Shown here: piece by piece, positions 18,499 through 26,691 of the stretch
Layout of the letters: every line of letters starts with the position of its first letter
Position numbering within the stretch: position 1 is the stretch's first letter
Source of the DNA: Desulfovibrio sp.
GTDB taxonomy: Bacteria > Desulfobacterota > Desulfovibrionia > Desulfovibrionales > Desulfovibrionaceae
Assembly: GCF_009712225.1 (NCBI RefSeq)
Contig: NZ_WASP01000006.1
Coordinates: 286,438-350,437, forward strand
Length of the DNA: 64,000 nt
Direction of reading: 5' to 3'
Notes under the pieces: model-generated
Seen by the model: only the letters and a program-made list of their open reading frames with translations
What the model was told of the DNA's origin: nothing
Database searches by the model: none
Program-made: the position numbers and the translations under genes

Positions 18499-18527
18499 TA
18501 CCTAGGCACTGGTGGAGCGCATGTCAA
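18499..18527 (-). promoter_or_regulatory. Candidate promoter of the 113-residue gene
   Basis: A consensus -35 TTGACA (complement of 18522-18527) is followed after 17 bases by a poor -10, TAGGTA (complement of 18499-18504). The position, 28 bases before the ATG, is sensible but the -10 match is weak. Confidence 0.35.
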
Positions 18528-18572
18528 GGTATTTTATGTTGCCATCGGTCATGAAATGACTACAGTACAGCT

Positions 18573-19316
18573 ATGCAAAATTTTGACGCTATACAAAACA
18601 TGCCACCCAGAGTTGTGGCTAAGTTGCTGGAACCTGTGTTGGGTCATACCTTTGCAAGACCAGAGCTTCTAGATCTTGCCCTGACGCACAGTTCGTGGGC
18701 CAATGAATGCGGTACAGGGCAGAACCATAACGAACGGCTTGAATTTCTCGGTGATGCGGTACTTGAACTTTGTGTTTCTGCCCAGCTTTACAGCCGTTTT
18801 CCCGACGCGCGCGAGGGCGAGCTGACCAAGATGCGGGCGCACCTGGTGAGCACGGTGAGTCTGGCAGAACGGGCCAGAAAGATCGGGCTTGATACCATGC
18901 TGAAGCTTGGCAGGGGCGAGGAAAGTCAGGGAGGGCGCACACGTGACGGTGTGCTGAGCGACGCCTTTGAGGCAATGCTGGCGGCTGTATACGAAGACGG
19001 CGGTTTTGCAGCGGCGCAGGCAGTTGTGGCCCGGCTTTTTGCCGACCGGTGGCCCACTGCGGCAACAAAAACCATGCCCAAGGATTACAAAACCAGACTT
19101 CAGGAAGCCTCGCAGCAACGGTTTGGCGAAGCCCCGCTCTATACCCGGCTGGGCAGCCGCGGACCAGAGCACGCAAAGGTTTTTGAGATAGGGCTGAAAC
19201 TGCCCGACGGAACAGAATTTGTGGCTACCGGCAGCAGCTGCAAAAAGGCGGAACAAAATGCCGCCCAGCAGGCGCTTGCCATACTTGACGAAACCAGACT
19301 CACCAAAAATAGCTGA
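18573..19316 (+). CDS. rnc: Ribonuclease III
   Basis: The 247-residue protein has the RNase III signature NERLEFLGDAVL (Glu57, Asp61). The second acidic pair is in SDAFEAMLAAVYEDGG. A C-terminal double-stranded-RNA-binding domain begins near 170 (PKDYKTRLQEASQQRFG). It cuts double-stranded rRNA precursors and structured mRNAs. The length is typical of the family. It starts on the opposite strand from the 113-residue gene and is followed immediately by a long hairpin. No Shine-Dalgarno is obvious before its ATG. Confidence 0.95.
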   Translation: MQNFDAIQNMPPRVVAKLLEPVLGHTFARPELLDLALTHSSWANECGTGQNHNERLEFLGDAVLELCVSAQLYSRFPDAREGELTKMRAHLVSTVSLAERARKIGLDTMLKLGRGEESQGGRTRDGVLSDAFEAMLAAVYEDGGFAAAQAVVARLFADRWPTAATKTMPKDYKTRLQEASQQRFGEAPLYTRLGSRGPEHAKVFEIGLKLPDGTEFVATGSSCKKAEQNAAQQALAILDETRLTKNS

Positions 19317-19317
19317 C

Positions 19318-19362
19318 ACATTCCCCAACATGCCAGCGCCAAGCGGGCATGTTCGGGAATGT
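19318..19362 (+). terminator. Long hairpin after rnc
   Basis: ACATTCCC and AACATGCC pair with GGCATGTT and GGGAATGT, giving 16 pairs around a single C-C mismatch and an 11-base loop, beginning two bases after the rnc stop. No T-run follows on the plus strand. It is the only candidate terminator between rnc and the convergent flagellin gene. Confidence 0.65.
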
Positions 19363-19375
19363 CCCGGTGCCGGGG

Positions 19376-19395
19376 CCCCCCCCCCCCCCCCCCCC
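19376..19395. repeat. Homopolymer of 20 C
   Basis: Twenty consecutive C follow four G and lie between the rnc hairpin and the flagellin stop codon (about 40 bases beyond it). Such tracts slip readily during replication and are also prone to sequencing-length errors. Confidence 0.9.
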
Positions 19396-19436
19396 ACCTC
19401 CCATCTTTGGTCCACCACAGCCTAGTTTATGATGGC

Positions 19437-20342
19437 CTAACCGCCGATAAGCTTCATGGCCATCTGCGGCAGAGAGTTGGCCTGCGAAAGCATGGCCACC
19501 GCCGACTGTGTCAAAATCTGTTCACGCACGAACTGCGTCATTTCTGCGGCCACGTCCACGTCCGAAATACGGGATTCAGCAGCCTGGAGATTTTCAGCCT
19601 GAGTGTTCAGGTTGGTGATGGTGTTTTCCAGGCGGTTTTGCATGGCACCAAGGTGAGCGCGGATTTTGTCCTTGGAAACAATGGCCTGGGTGATGGCCTC
19701 AAGGGACTTCTGCGCTGCATCCTGAGTGGAAACCGTGCCGCCTTCGCGCATGGCACCTGTGGAGTCGAGGGCCTGGTTGCCTACGCCCAGAGACGATGCC
19801 GTGGTGCTGCCGATGGTGATGTAATAGTAGTCTTCGGCAGAGTCGTTGCCCGTACCAAAGTGCACCTTCAGCTTGCCGGTAGAGGTCATGCCGCTACCGT
19901 CGTGGGTGCTGGACGAAAGTGTGCCGTTCAGCAGGTGAATGCCGTTAAAGTCGGTGGCGGTTGCGATTCGGGTAATTTCCGAGGCCATGGCCTGATATTC
20001 GGATTCGATCATCAGGCGCTGGGTGGAATCATACGTGCCGGTGGCCGCCTGTTCCGCCAGTTCCTTCATACGGGTGAGCTTTTCGTCAATGATGCCCAAC
20101 GCGCCGTCGGCGGTCTGGATCATTGAGATGGCGTCGTTTGCATTACGTGCACCCTGATGCAGGGTGGTAATGTCGGCGCGCTGCAGTTCACGAATTGCCA
20201 AGCCAGCTGCATCGTCGGCGGCGCTGTTTACGCGAAGGCCCGACGACAGGCGCTGCGTTGATTTACCCAGAGCCGAATAGTGTGCATTTAAATTTCTGGC
20301 CGTGTTGGCGGCCATCATATTATGGTTAATGACCAAAGACAT
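19437..20342 (-). CDS. Flagellin
   Basis: The 301-residue protein has both conserved flagellin ends. The N terminus is MSLVINHNMMAANTARNLN with the following GLRVNSAADDAAGLAI, and the C terminus is AMLSQANSLPQMAMKLIGG. They flank a short variable middle (about 140-200), so this is a small flagellin. It is exported by the flagellar apparatus and polymerises into the filament. The ATG at 20342 has an ideal AGGAGGTG upstream, and an earlier in-frame codon overlaps the promoter. A near-consensus sigma-54 element lies at 20383-20399. No other flagellar structural gene is present in the window. Confidence 0.97.
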   Translation of the reverse strand: MSLVINHNMMAANTARNLNAHYSALGKSTQRLSSGLRVNSAADDAAGLAIRELQRADITTLHQGARNANDAISMIQTADGALGIIDEKLTRMKELAEQAATGTYDSTQRLMIESEYQAMASEITRIATATDFNGIHLLNGTLSSSTHDGSGMTSTGKLKVHFGTGNDSAEDYYYITIGSTTASSLGVGNQALDSTGAMREGGTVSTQDAAQKSLEAITQAIVSKDKIRAHLGAMQNRLENTITNLNTQAENLQAAESRISDVDVAAEMTQFVREQILTQSAVAMLSQANSLPQMAMKLIGG

Positions 20343-20382
20343 GGGACACCTCCTGGTGGTTACTAAGCTGTACTCGCCAAGA

Positions 20383-20399
20383 TGCAATCCATGTGCCAA
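20383..20399 (-). promoter_or_regulatory. Sigma-54 promoter of flagellin
   Basis: The minus strand reads TTGGCACATGGATTGCA, with GG at -24 and GC at -12 spaced by exactly ten bases. It matches TGGCACG-N4-TTGCW at all but one specified position. Transcription should start near 20372, about 30 bases before the flagellin ATG. Confidence 0.78.
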
Positions 20400-20781
20400 T
20401 AAAAAAAGATTAAATAAATCATGTAGTTGAAAATATGGCTGGAGAGAGGGAAAATTTTGCCTGCGGGAAAGAGGAATTTTTGACAGTATATCGGGGTGTT
20501 CGTCACCTCAACAAAGTGTGTGTTTTGGCAAGCTGTAACGCCTGCTGATTCGCAATTCCGGTTTGGTTCAGGAAGGCGGGGTTTTCGGTGGGGCAGGGCG
20601 AAGGTGGTCTGTATGGCAGCAATCCACGGATTGGCTCAATGGAGGCATGTTTGCTGGGCAGAATGTCAACCATTATAATGATCACAATGGGCAGATAGGC
20701 CATATTCTGGATGGATGCCCCGTGTTTCATGCCACCTTGTCACAATACCCACAGCCATGAAGCAGGCAGAAGATAAAGCAA
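20400..20781. other. Intergenic region upstream of flagellin
   Basis: About 380 bases separate the flagellin promoter from the terminator of the glutamate transporter operon. The part nearest the promoter is AT-rich and could hold binding sites for a sigma-54 activator, but I could not identify a palindromic pair. No gene is credible here. Confidence 0.5.
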
Positions 20782-20827
20782 AGCCCCGGTCTGACTCTCC
20801 ACCAGGAAGAAACCAGACCGGGGCTTG
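20782..20827 (-). terminator. Terminator of the glutamate transporter operon
   Basis: A perfect 13-pair stem (AAGCCCCGGTCTG with CAGACCGGGGCTT, 20-base loop) follows gltL by 20 bases. Short T-rich sequence lies beyond it on the minus strand. Confidence 0.88.
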
Positions 20828-20846
20828 ATAATATGTGGGGAACTGG

Positions 20847-21599
20847 CTAGTGCGGAATGATATTGGCCAGAAAGTCCTTGGCGCGCTGGGTGGCGGGATT
20901 GTCGAAGAACTTGTCCTTGGGAGAGTCTTCAAGAATGGAGCCGCTCTCCATAAACAGAACCCTGTTGGCCACCTTGCGGGCAAAGCCCATTTCGTGGGTA
21001 ACAACCATCATGGTCATGCCCTCGTAGGCCAGCTCAACCATGACGTCCAGCACTTCGTTGATCATTTCGGGGTCAAGGGCAGAAGTGGGTTCGTCAAACA
21101 GCATGGCAACAGGGTCCATGCACAGGGCGCGGGCAATGGCCACGCGTTGTTGCTGGCCGCCCGAAAGCTGTGAGGGGTATTTGTCCGTCTGCGGTTCAAG
21201 GCCAACGCGCTTGAGCAGCATAAGGCCCTTATCCATGGCTTCGTCACGGCTGCGCTTGAGTACCTTTTCCTGAGCAAGCACAAGGTTGTGAATGATGCTC
21301 AGGTGCGGAAAAAGCTCAAAATGCTGAAAAACCATGCCCACATGGCTGCGCAGGCGGGCGAGATTGGTTTTTTTGCTGGTTACTTCAATGCCGTTCACAA
21401 AAATCTGACCAGACTGTACAGGCTCAAGGCCGTTCACAGTTTTGATAAGTGTGGACTTTCCCGAACCGGAAGGGCCGCACACCACCACAACCTCGCCCTT
21501 GTGTATGCGCGTGCTGCAGTGGCTCAGCACGTTGAAGTCACCGTACCACTTGGATACGTTTTCCAGAATAATCATGGCTTCATCGGTGGGATTGATCAT
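20847..21599 (-). CDS. gltL: Amino acid ABC transporter ATP-binding protein (GltL/GlnQ type)
   Basis: The protein has 250 residues from the ATG at 21599, which overlaps the TGA of the permease gene upstream (ATGA). The Walker A motif is GPSGSGKST, the signature is LSGGQQQR and the Walker B is MLFDEPTSALDP. The DEPTSALDPEMINEVLDVM segment is typical of polar amino acid importers. It powers uptake through the two permeases encoded upstream in the same operon. It is the last gene before a strong terminator. Confidence 0.95.
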   Translation of the reverse strand: MINPTDEAMIILENVSKWYGDFNVLSHCSTRIHKGEVVVVCGPSGSGKSTLIKTVNGLEPVQSGQIFVNGIEVTSKKTNLARLRSHVGMVFQHFELFPHLSIIHNLVLAQEKVLKRSRDEAMDKGLMLLKRVGLEPQTDKYPSQLSGGQQQRVAIARALCMDPVAMLFDEPTSALDPEMINEVLDVMVELAYEGMTMMVVTHEMGFARKVANRVLFMESGSILEDSPKDKFFDNPATQRAKDFLANIIPH

Positions 21600-22273
21600 A
21601 GCTTGAGTCTCTTTTTTACCATGGTTACGGTGGCTGACACACAGAAGCAAACTATAAAATAGCCCGATCCTGCAAGCAGCACCATATCAATTTCGTAGCC
21701 AGTCGTTTTGCCAATGTTTGAAGCGGTGCGGAAGAAATCCGCCAGGCCGATGATATAGACCAGAGCAGTATCCTGAAAAAGAATCATGCCCTGGGTCATC
21801 AGCAGGGGAGTCATAACGCGGAACGCCTGGGGCAGAATGACGTAGGTGAGCGTTTGCGACTTGGTCATACCAAGCGCAAGAGCAGCGGAATACTGCCCAC
21901 TGGAAACGCTGCGCATGCCCGCACGTACAATTTCTGCATAGTAGGCCGCCTCAAAGGCGGTAAAGGCCACAATGGCAGAAACAAGGCGTATGTCTGTTTG
22001 CGGCGAAAGGTTGAAAAACGAGCTCAGAAACTGCGGCACGATAAGGTAGAACCACAGCAGCACCATCACAAGGGGGATGGAGCGGAAGCAGTTGACATAC
22101 GCGGCTGAAAGCCAGCGCATGGGGGCATACACAGAGATGCGCGCCACAGCCAGTAGCGTGCCCAGCACCATGCCCAGCGCAATGGCCGTGATGGTGATCT
22201 TGAACGTAACCAAGGCCCCCTGACCAAGCAGGGGCAGGCTCTGCTGAATCATGCTCCAGTCAAAGCTAAACAT
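21596..22273 (-). CDS. gltK: Glutamate/aspartate-type ABC permease (GltK)
   Basis: This 225-residue inner-membrane protein has about five helices. The permease loop, with EAAYYAEIVRAGMRSVSSGQYSAALALG, contacts the ATPase. It forms a heterodimeric channel with the gltJ product. GGGAGG precedes its ATG, which lies inside the last codons of gltJ (8-base overlap). Confidence 0.92.
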   Translation of the reverse strand: MFSFDWSMIQQSLPLLGQGALVTFKITITAIALGMVLGTLLAVARISVYAPMRWLSAAYVNCFRSIPLVMVLLWFYLIVPQFLSSFFNLSPQTDIRLVSAIVAFTAFEAAYYAEIVRAGMRSVSSGQYSAALALGMTKSQTLTYVILPQAFRVMTPLLMTQGMILFQDTALVYIIGLADFFRTASNIGKTTGYEIDMVLLAGSGYFIVCFCVSATVTMVKKRLKL

Positions 22274-23015
22274 TTTTGCCTCCCGTGCTCGTGGAGGGCA
22301 AACGCATCTTGTTCTCCAGCAGTTTCATGGAACGCATCACCACAAAGTTCAGCAGCGCGTAGGCAAGGGTAACTGCGATAAATGATTCGTAGGCGTAGCC
22401 CGAAAATTCGAGCAGGCGGTTGGCCTGGGCTGTCAGTTCTATGAGGCCTACGGTAGACGCAACTGCCGAGTTCTTGACCATGTTGAGCATTTCAGAGGTC
22501 AGCGGCGGAATAATGATGCGGTAGGCATTGGGCAAAAGCACGTGTCGGTAAGTCTGCGGAAGGGTAAGGCCAAGGGCCAGGGCCGCATAGCGCTGACCGT
22601 GCGAAAGCGCCTGAATGCCGGATCTGACCTGTTCACAGACGCGCGCACCTGTAAAGAAACCCAGCGCGCATACAGATATGATAAAAAACTGGATGTTGGG
22701 GTTCAGCTCTGCTTTAAACCACACGCTGGCCTTGTAGGGCAAAAGGTCGGGCGCGGCGAGATACCAGATAAAAAACTGAACAATAAGCGGTATGTTACGA
22801 AAAATGGTCACATAGGTTGCGCCGATGGTACTGAGAATCTTGTTGGGCAGCGTGCGCAAAATGCCAAATAGTGAGCCCAGAACAAAAGCCAGAATCCAGG
22901 CGCAGACAGACAGGGCCACTGTTGTCAAAAAGCCATCCACCAGCCAGCTGAAGTAGGTGACGTTTCCAAACGGCGCCTGTTCAAAAAATATGCCCCAGTT
23001 CCAGTTAGCCTGCAT
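22266..23015 (-). CDS. gltJ: Glutamate/aspartate-type ABC permease (GltJ)
   Basis: This 249-residue membrane protein has the RNIPLIVQFFIWYL segment and the coupling loop ARVCEQVRSGIQALSHGQRYAALALG of the polar amino acid permease family. It begins 99 bases after gltI, and a perfect hairpin occupies the gap. The ATG is preceded by GGATGG at an acceptable distance. Confidence 0.92.
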   Translation of the reverse strand: MQANWNWGIFFEQAPFGNVTYFSWLVDGFLTTVALSVCAWILAFVLGSLFGILRTLPNKILSTIGATYVTIFRNIPLIVQFFIWYLAAPDLLPYKASVWFKAELNPNIQFFIISVCALGFFTGARVCEQVRSGIQALSHGQRYAALALGLTLPQTYRHVLLPNAYRIIIPPLTSEMLNMVKNSAVASTVGLIELTAQANRLLEFSGYAYESFIAVTLAYALLNFVVMRSMKLLENKMRLPSTSTGGKNV

Positions 23016-23073
23016 TCGTTGGTTCCATCCCTGTGTAATAAACGTATATCATGTGTAGCGGGCTTAACCGCAT

Positions 23074-23105
23074 GTTCTGGCGCGCTGCGTACAGCGCGCC
23101 AGAAC
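23074..23105 (-). other. Intercistronic hairpin between gltI and gltJ
   Basis: GTTCTGGCGCGCTG pairs perfectly with CAGCGCGCCAGAAC over 14 pairs with a four-base loop, starting ten bases after the gltI stop. There is no T-run. In periplasmic-binding-protein operons such a hairpin usually protects the 5' mRNA segment, so that more binding protein than permease is made. Confidence 0.8.
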
Positions 23106-23114
23106 ACACCAACA

Positions 23115-24026
23115 TCAGTTCAGGGCCTTGTCGTTGGGGGCCTTGAAGAGAGCCTTCATTTCGTTGGACATCTCAAAGCTCATGTTCATGTTCTTGGGCG
23201 GAATGGGCTGCATGAACCAGCGGTTGAAAGACTTTTCAGCGTTGCCGTTACCCTGCTCCTCGGCAATGGTGGCGTCAACAAGCTTCTTGAACTGGGCATC
23301 ACCCTTGCGCACCATGCAGCCGTAAGCTTCAAAGCTCTGGGGCGTGCCAACAATGACCCAGTCGGCAGGCTTTTTGGCCTTGGCGCGTTCGCCGGCGAGC
23401 AGTGCGTCATCCATAAAGAAGGCAACAGCGCGACCAGATTCCACGGTGCGGAAAGCGTCGCCGTGGTCTTTCACGCTGATGATGTTAACGGCAAGACCCT
23501 TCTCGTCGTTCATCTTGTTCAGCAGCTTTTCAGAGGTCGTACCGGCGGTAACGGCCACGTTCTTGCCCTTCAGGTCGTCAAAGTCCTTGATGCCGGAGTC
23601 TTTGTTGACCAGCAGGCGGGTGCCGATGATGAAAAAGGTGTTGGAGAAGTCAACCTGCTGCTGACGTTCGAGGTTGTTGGTGGTCGAACCACATTCAAAG
23701 TCAAACGTGCCATTCTGGAGCAGGGGAATGCGGTTCTGCGAGGTGATGGGCACGTAGCGAACCTGAAGGTTGGGCATGTTCAGCTGCTTTTTGACGGCAT
23801 CAACAATCTTGTTGGAGTAGTCCTGAGCATAGCCAATGACGTTCTGCTGAAGGTCATAGTAGGAAAAAGGCACGGAAGATTCACGGTGACCCACTACAAT
23901 CACGCCGGTTTGCTTGATTTTCTGCAAGGTTCCGGTGAGTTCTTCTGCCTGAACCTGACCGCCCTGGGCAGAGGTCAGAAGAAGCAGCGCCGCCAAAGCG
24001 GACAAAATGGATTTCTTCAGCGCCAT
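23115..24026 (-). CDS. gltI: Periplasmic glutamate/aspartate-binding protein (GltI)
   Basis: This is a 303-residue exported solute-binding protein of family 3. The signal peptide covers about residues 1-28 (ending VQA). It then shows the family features ESSVPFSYYD, the pocket segment NGTFDFECGSTTNN and the GKNVAVTAGTTSEK hinge, very like E. coli GltI/YbeJ. It captures glutamate or aspartate for the GltJK-GltL importer. The ATG at 24026 has an excellent AGGAGG upstream, and an earlier in-frame codon is not needed. It is the first gene of its operon. Confidence 0.94.
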   Translation of the reverse strand: MALKKSILSALAALLLLTSAQGGQVQAEELTGTLQKIKQTGVIVVGHRESSVPFSYYDLQQNVIGYAQDYSNKIVDAVKKQLNMPNLQVRYVPITSQNRIPLLQNGTFDFECGSTTNNLERQQQVDFSNTFFIIGTRLLVNKDSGIKDFDDLKGKNVAVTAGTTSEKLLNKMNDEKGLAVNIISVKDHGDAFRTVESGRAVAFFMDDALLAGERAKAKKPADWVIVGTPQSFEAYGCMVRKGDAQFKKLVDATIAEEQGNGNAEKSFNRWFMQPIPPKNMNMSFEMSNEMKALFKAPNDKALN

Positions 24027-24727
24027 GGTTTCCTCCTGGAATGGCATTTACGGAAGGCGACGCCATTGTTGCCAAACAAGCGCGCCGCTCAAGGAAAGGT
24101 TCAGCAAAAACATTGGCCATAACCATAGATTGTATGCATCAACACATACCATTCTGATGGGTGAATGCCACACACCTGGCGGGCATTCAGGCAACCAGCT
24201 TTTCCCGGTTCTCCTGCCAGAGTATAATGGCTGCTCAGATGGTCTAGCCAGTCAGGCAGCCAAACACGCCGTGTGCGCAAGCGACAAGCGCACGCCGAAT
24301 CACGCCACTGTAAACGATAAGACATCAATCAGCAAAGAAAAATACTGTAAAGCCATTCGAGCTGTCAGGCAGCCCATGGCCTGTCGCTGATTGGTGCCTC
24401 GGGGGGAAGGCGCCTCTGCACAGTGCGAGAGTGCAGGAACCACAAGCAGTTATGTGGCGGCGAAATACATGCAGCAGAATTTTCGCTAAAATACCTCGTC
24501 ATAATTATAAATCTTGGGCGTGGTGTCAATAAGCTGCTGGTTGTGCATGGGCTGTGAGCAATTGGCTGCCAGGTGACAGGGACGTGACAATGTTATTTTT
24601 TTCCAAAATTGTGCCATTGGTTCAGCTTGTTTTGTCCGATAAACAATAATATGATTAAAAAAGTTGGTAATGTCGTTTTTCCACCAGTTTCTCGACTCAC
24701 TGGGCCAGTTTTTTTAAGGATGGGTTT
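24027..24727. other. Long structured intergenic region
   Basis: The 701 bases between gltI and the divergent chemoreceptor gene hold no convincing gene. Three hairpins stand side by side: GGTGCC/GGCGCC (24393-24414), CTGCAC/GTGCAG (24416-24436) and CCACA/TGTGG (24440-24457). Short strings such as GCCACTGTAA and GGGGAAGGCGCC recall cobalamin riboswitch cores, but their order and the missing B12 box argue against a working one. A sigma-28-like element lies at 24616-24642. Confidence 0.5.
24616..24642 (+). promoter_or_regulatory. Candidate sigma-28 promoter of the chemoreceptor gene
   Basis: ATTGGTTC and TCCGATAA are separated by 11 bases. The -10 matches the FliA consensus at seven of eight positions, and the -35 shares TGGTTC with the element before cheW. 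The receptor ATG lies 86 bases downstream. Confidence 0.42.
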
Positions 24728-26419
24728 ATGGTCTTTGTCTCCCACGTTATTGCTGCGATTTTGCTGATTTCTTTGGCTGTTGCAGGAAAAATTGACGGAT
24801 TCTGGTGGTTGGTTTGGGCGGGCGTGGCTGTTTGCCTGGCTGTTGATGCTGTGGTGTGGCTGCGCACCTTCACGGCTGCAAGGCTCATGCGCCGGCAGTT
24901 GCTGCAGGCCACCGGCGCTGCCGGTACTGACAGTGCTTCTGGCAACGCTGAAATGTTTGCCCAGTGCCTTGACCGCATGGGCAGGGCAGAGAAGCTTCTT
25001 GAGGCCGAAAAGCGACACAGCGCCGATCTGGAAGCTGGCGGCGCGCAGCTGCAAAGCAGCCTGCAGGCAGCGCAGGCAGAAAATACCGCCTTGCTGGAAA
25101 AATTCGAGCGCGGCGATGCTGTTTTGCACAAGGCACATACCGTATGCGCCAAACTTTCTGGCGAGGCCCAAAATCTTGCTACGCTCGTTTCAGAAGTAAA
25201 CCAGGGTGTTGCCGTGCAACGCGACCGGTTGAACGAAACCGGTGGGGCCATGGATACCGTGTCGCAGGGTGCGCAGGAATCCTCCATGCGTGTGCGCGAG
25301 CTTTCTGAAAACGCGCAAACCGCCAGCGCCAGCGCCTCGGCCAGCAAGCAGGAAGTGGACGGGGCTGTTGAATCCATTGAGAAACTTAAAAACACCATTG
25401 TGCTTCTTAAGGAAGCCATGGCTGGTCTTGGTGAAAAAGCCAGCAATATCGGCAAGGTGATGGCTGTTATCAACGAGGTGGCCGATCAGACCAACCTGTT
25501 GGCCCTCAATGCCGCCATTGAGGCCGCCCGCGCGGGCGAGGCCGGTCGCGGTTTTGCAGTGGTGGCCGACGAGGTGCGTAAACTGGCAGAAAAAACCATG
25601 GGTGCCACCCGTGAAGTTGAAGATGCCGTTAAAGCCATACAGCAGGAAATCCGGCGCAATGCCGAAACCGTTGAGGTCGCGGCCCGGTTGAGCGTTGAGG
25701 GGGCCAGTTCTGCCTCGCTGGCGGGCAGCCGCCTTGGAGAAATACTCGAGGCCATGTCCGGCACGGCGCAGCACCTGAATGCCGTGGCCACAACGGCTGG
25801 CCTGCAGTCAGACAATATTGAAGACGCCAACAAGGCGCTGGATGAAATACGCGTTGTGGCAGAGCAGACATCCGGCAACATGCAGGTGTTTACCGCCGCG
25901 TTGCTGACCTTCCAGGGTGGTATGGAAGAACTGGATATGATTGTTAACGCCATGGTCAGTGGCGATTACGAGCGGGCAGCTTCAAACAAGTTTGTGCAGT
26001 GGACGTCGAGCATGGATCTGGGAATAGGCGAAATTGATCGCCAGCACCGCATGCTTGTGGACTACATCAACGACCTGCACAGTGCCATGTCCAACCACCG
26101 CAGTGCGCGTGAGCTGCTCGAGATTCTGCACAAGCTGCGCGACTATACCAGTACGCACTTCAGGGACGAAGAAAAGCATTTTGTGCATTCAGATTACCCC
26201 TCGGTCAAGGACCACCTGCAGATTCACAGAGAATTTGAGGCCAAGGTGGATGAAGTAGAGCGGGGCATAAAGGAAGGCACAGTTACCTTGAGCATGGATT
26301 TACTGTCGTTTCTTAAAGACTGGCTGGTAAAGCACATCATGGGCATGGATGCCCAGTACGTGCCCTATGTCAAAAAAAGCACCAAGGTCTCCGTCATGTC
26401 TCAGGGCAAAGTGCGCTGA
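24728..26419 (+). CDS. Methyl-accepting chemotaxis protein with C-terminal hemerythrin domain
   Basis: This 563-residue protein has two adjacent N-terminal membrane helices (about 4-20 and 25-45) with only a few residues between them, so there is no periplasmic sensor. A coiled-coil region leads to the signalling hairpin with [20 protein letters not shown] near 250-270. Residues about 421-555 form a bacteriohemerythrin-like domain. Its iron ligands are visible in [25 protein letters not shown] and VKHIMGMD. The family binds O2 at a di-iron site, as in DcrH of D. vulgaris, so this receptor probably senses cytoplasmic oxygen or redox state. AAGGA precedes the ATG. Two c-di-GMP genes follow on the same strand. 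Confidence 0.93.
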   Translation: MVFVSHVIAAILLISLAVAGKIDGFWWLVWAGVAVCLAVDAVVWLRTFTAARLMRRQLLQATGAAGTDSASGNAEMFAQCLDRMGRAEKLLEAEKRHSADLEAGGAQLQSSLQAAQAENTALLEKFERGDAVLHKAHTVCAKLSGEAQNLATLVSEVNQGVAVQRDRLNETGGAMDTVSQGAQESSMRVRELSENAQTASASASASKQEVDGAVESIEKLKNTIVLLKEAMAGLGEKASNIGKVMAVINEVADQTNLLALNAAIEAARAGEAGRGFAVVADEVRKLAEKTMGATREVEDAVKAIQQEIRRNAETVEVAARLSVEGASSASLAGSRLGEILEAMSGTAQHLNAVATTAGLQSDNIEDANKALDEIRVVAEQTSGNMQVFTAALLTFQGGMEELDMIVNAMVSGDYERAASNKFVQWTSSMDLGIGEIDRQHRMLVDYINDLHSAMSNHRSARELLEILHKLRDYTSTHFRDEEKHFVHSDYPSVKDHLQIHREFEAKVDEVERGIKEGTVTLSMDLLSFLKDWLVKHIMGMDAQYVPYVKKSTKVSVMSQGKVR

Positions 26420-26422
26420 CAG

Positions 26423-26492
26423 CGTCACGCCGGGCACATCCGATTAATGCCCGTTGCACCGTAAGTGTCTGACAACGCTGACCGGTGTGACG
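26423..26492 (+). terminator. Possible terminator after the chemoreceptor gene
   Basis: CGTCACGCCGG pairs with CCGGTGTGACG (one G-T pair) around a large loop that itself contains a CGGGCA/TGCCCG hairpin. The sequence CCTTTGTTT follows. Confidence 0.35.
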
Positions 26493-26507
26493 GGCCTTTG
26501 TTTACAA

Positions 26508-26523
26508 TGGGGCTGGCATTGCA
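26508..26523 (+). promoter_or_regulatory. Possible sigma-54 promoter before the periplasmic-sensor GGDEF gene
   Basis: TGGGGCTGGCATTGCA has GG and GC spaced by ten bases and a perfect TTGCA at -12, but the -24 half matches the consensus only partly. Confidence 0.33.
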
Positions 26524-26691
26524 TATTTCATTGCAGAATACAAAAAAAGTATTCATATTAACCACTGACTGAACCAAACGATCCGTTTTGCAAGCCTTAG
26601 CAGTATGTCTTTGCTTTTTTTTGCGCTGCTGAGGGCGAGCGCTGCTACTGGACAAAAGTGCCGTAAATTGGGTGCGACCAGCGGAGAAATA

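Noticed and set aside
20440..20500. A sigma-28 element (CCCGATAT on the minus strand) upstream of flagellin
   Set aside because: The region 11 bases upstream does not resemble the -35 found before cheW and the chemoreceptor, and the sigma-54 site is far better placed.
24090..24125. A sigma-54 promoter before gltI (TGGCC...TTGCT on the minus strand)
   Set aside because: The spacing between GG and GC is 11 bases, one too many for sigma-54.
24302..24460. A cobalamin riboswitch in the gap before the chemoreceptor
   Set aside because: Isolated strings match aptamer pieces, but they are too far apart, out of order, and no AGxCxGGAGACCTGCC-like B12 box follows. The downstream genes are not B12-related. 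It is kept only as a structured-region lead.
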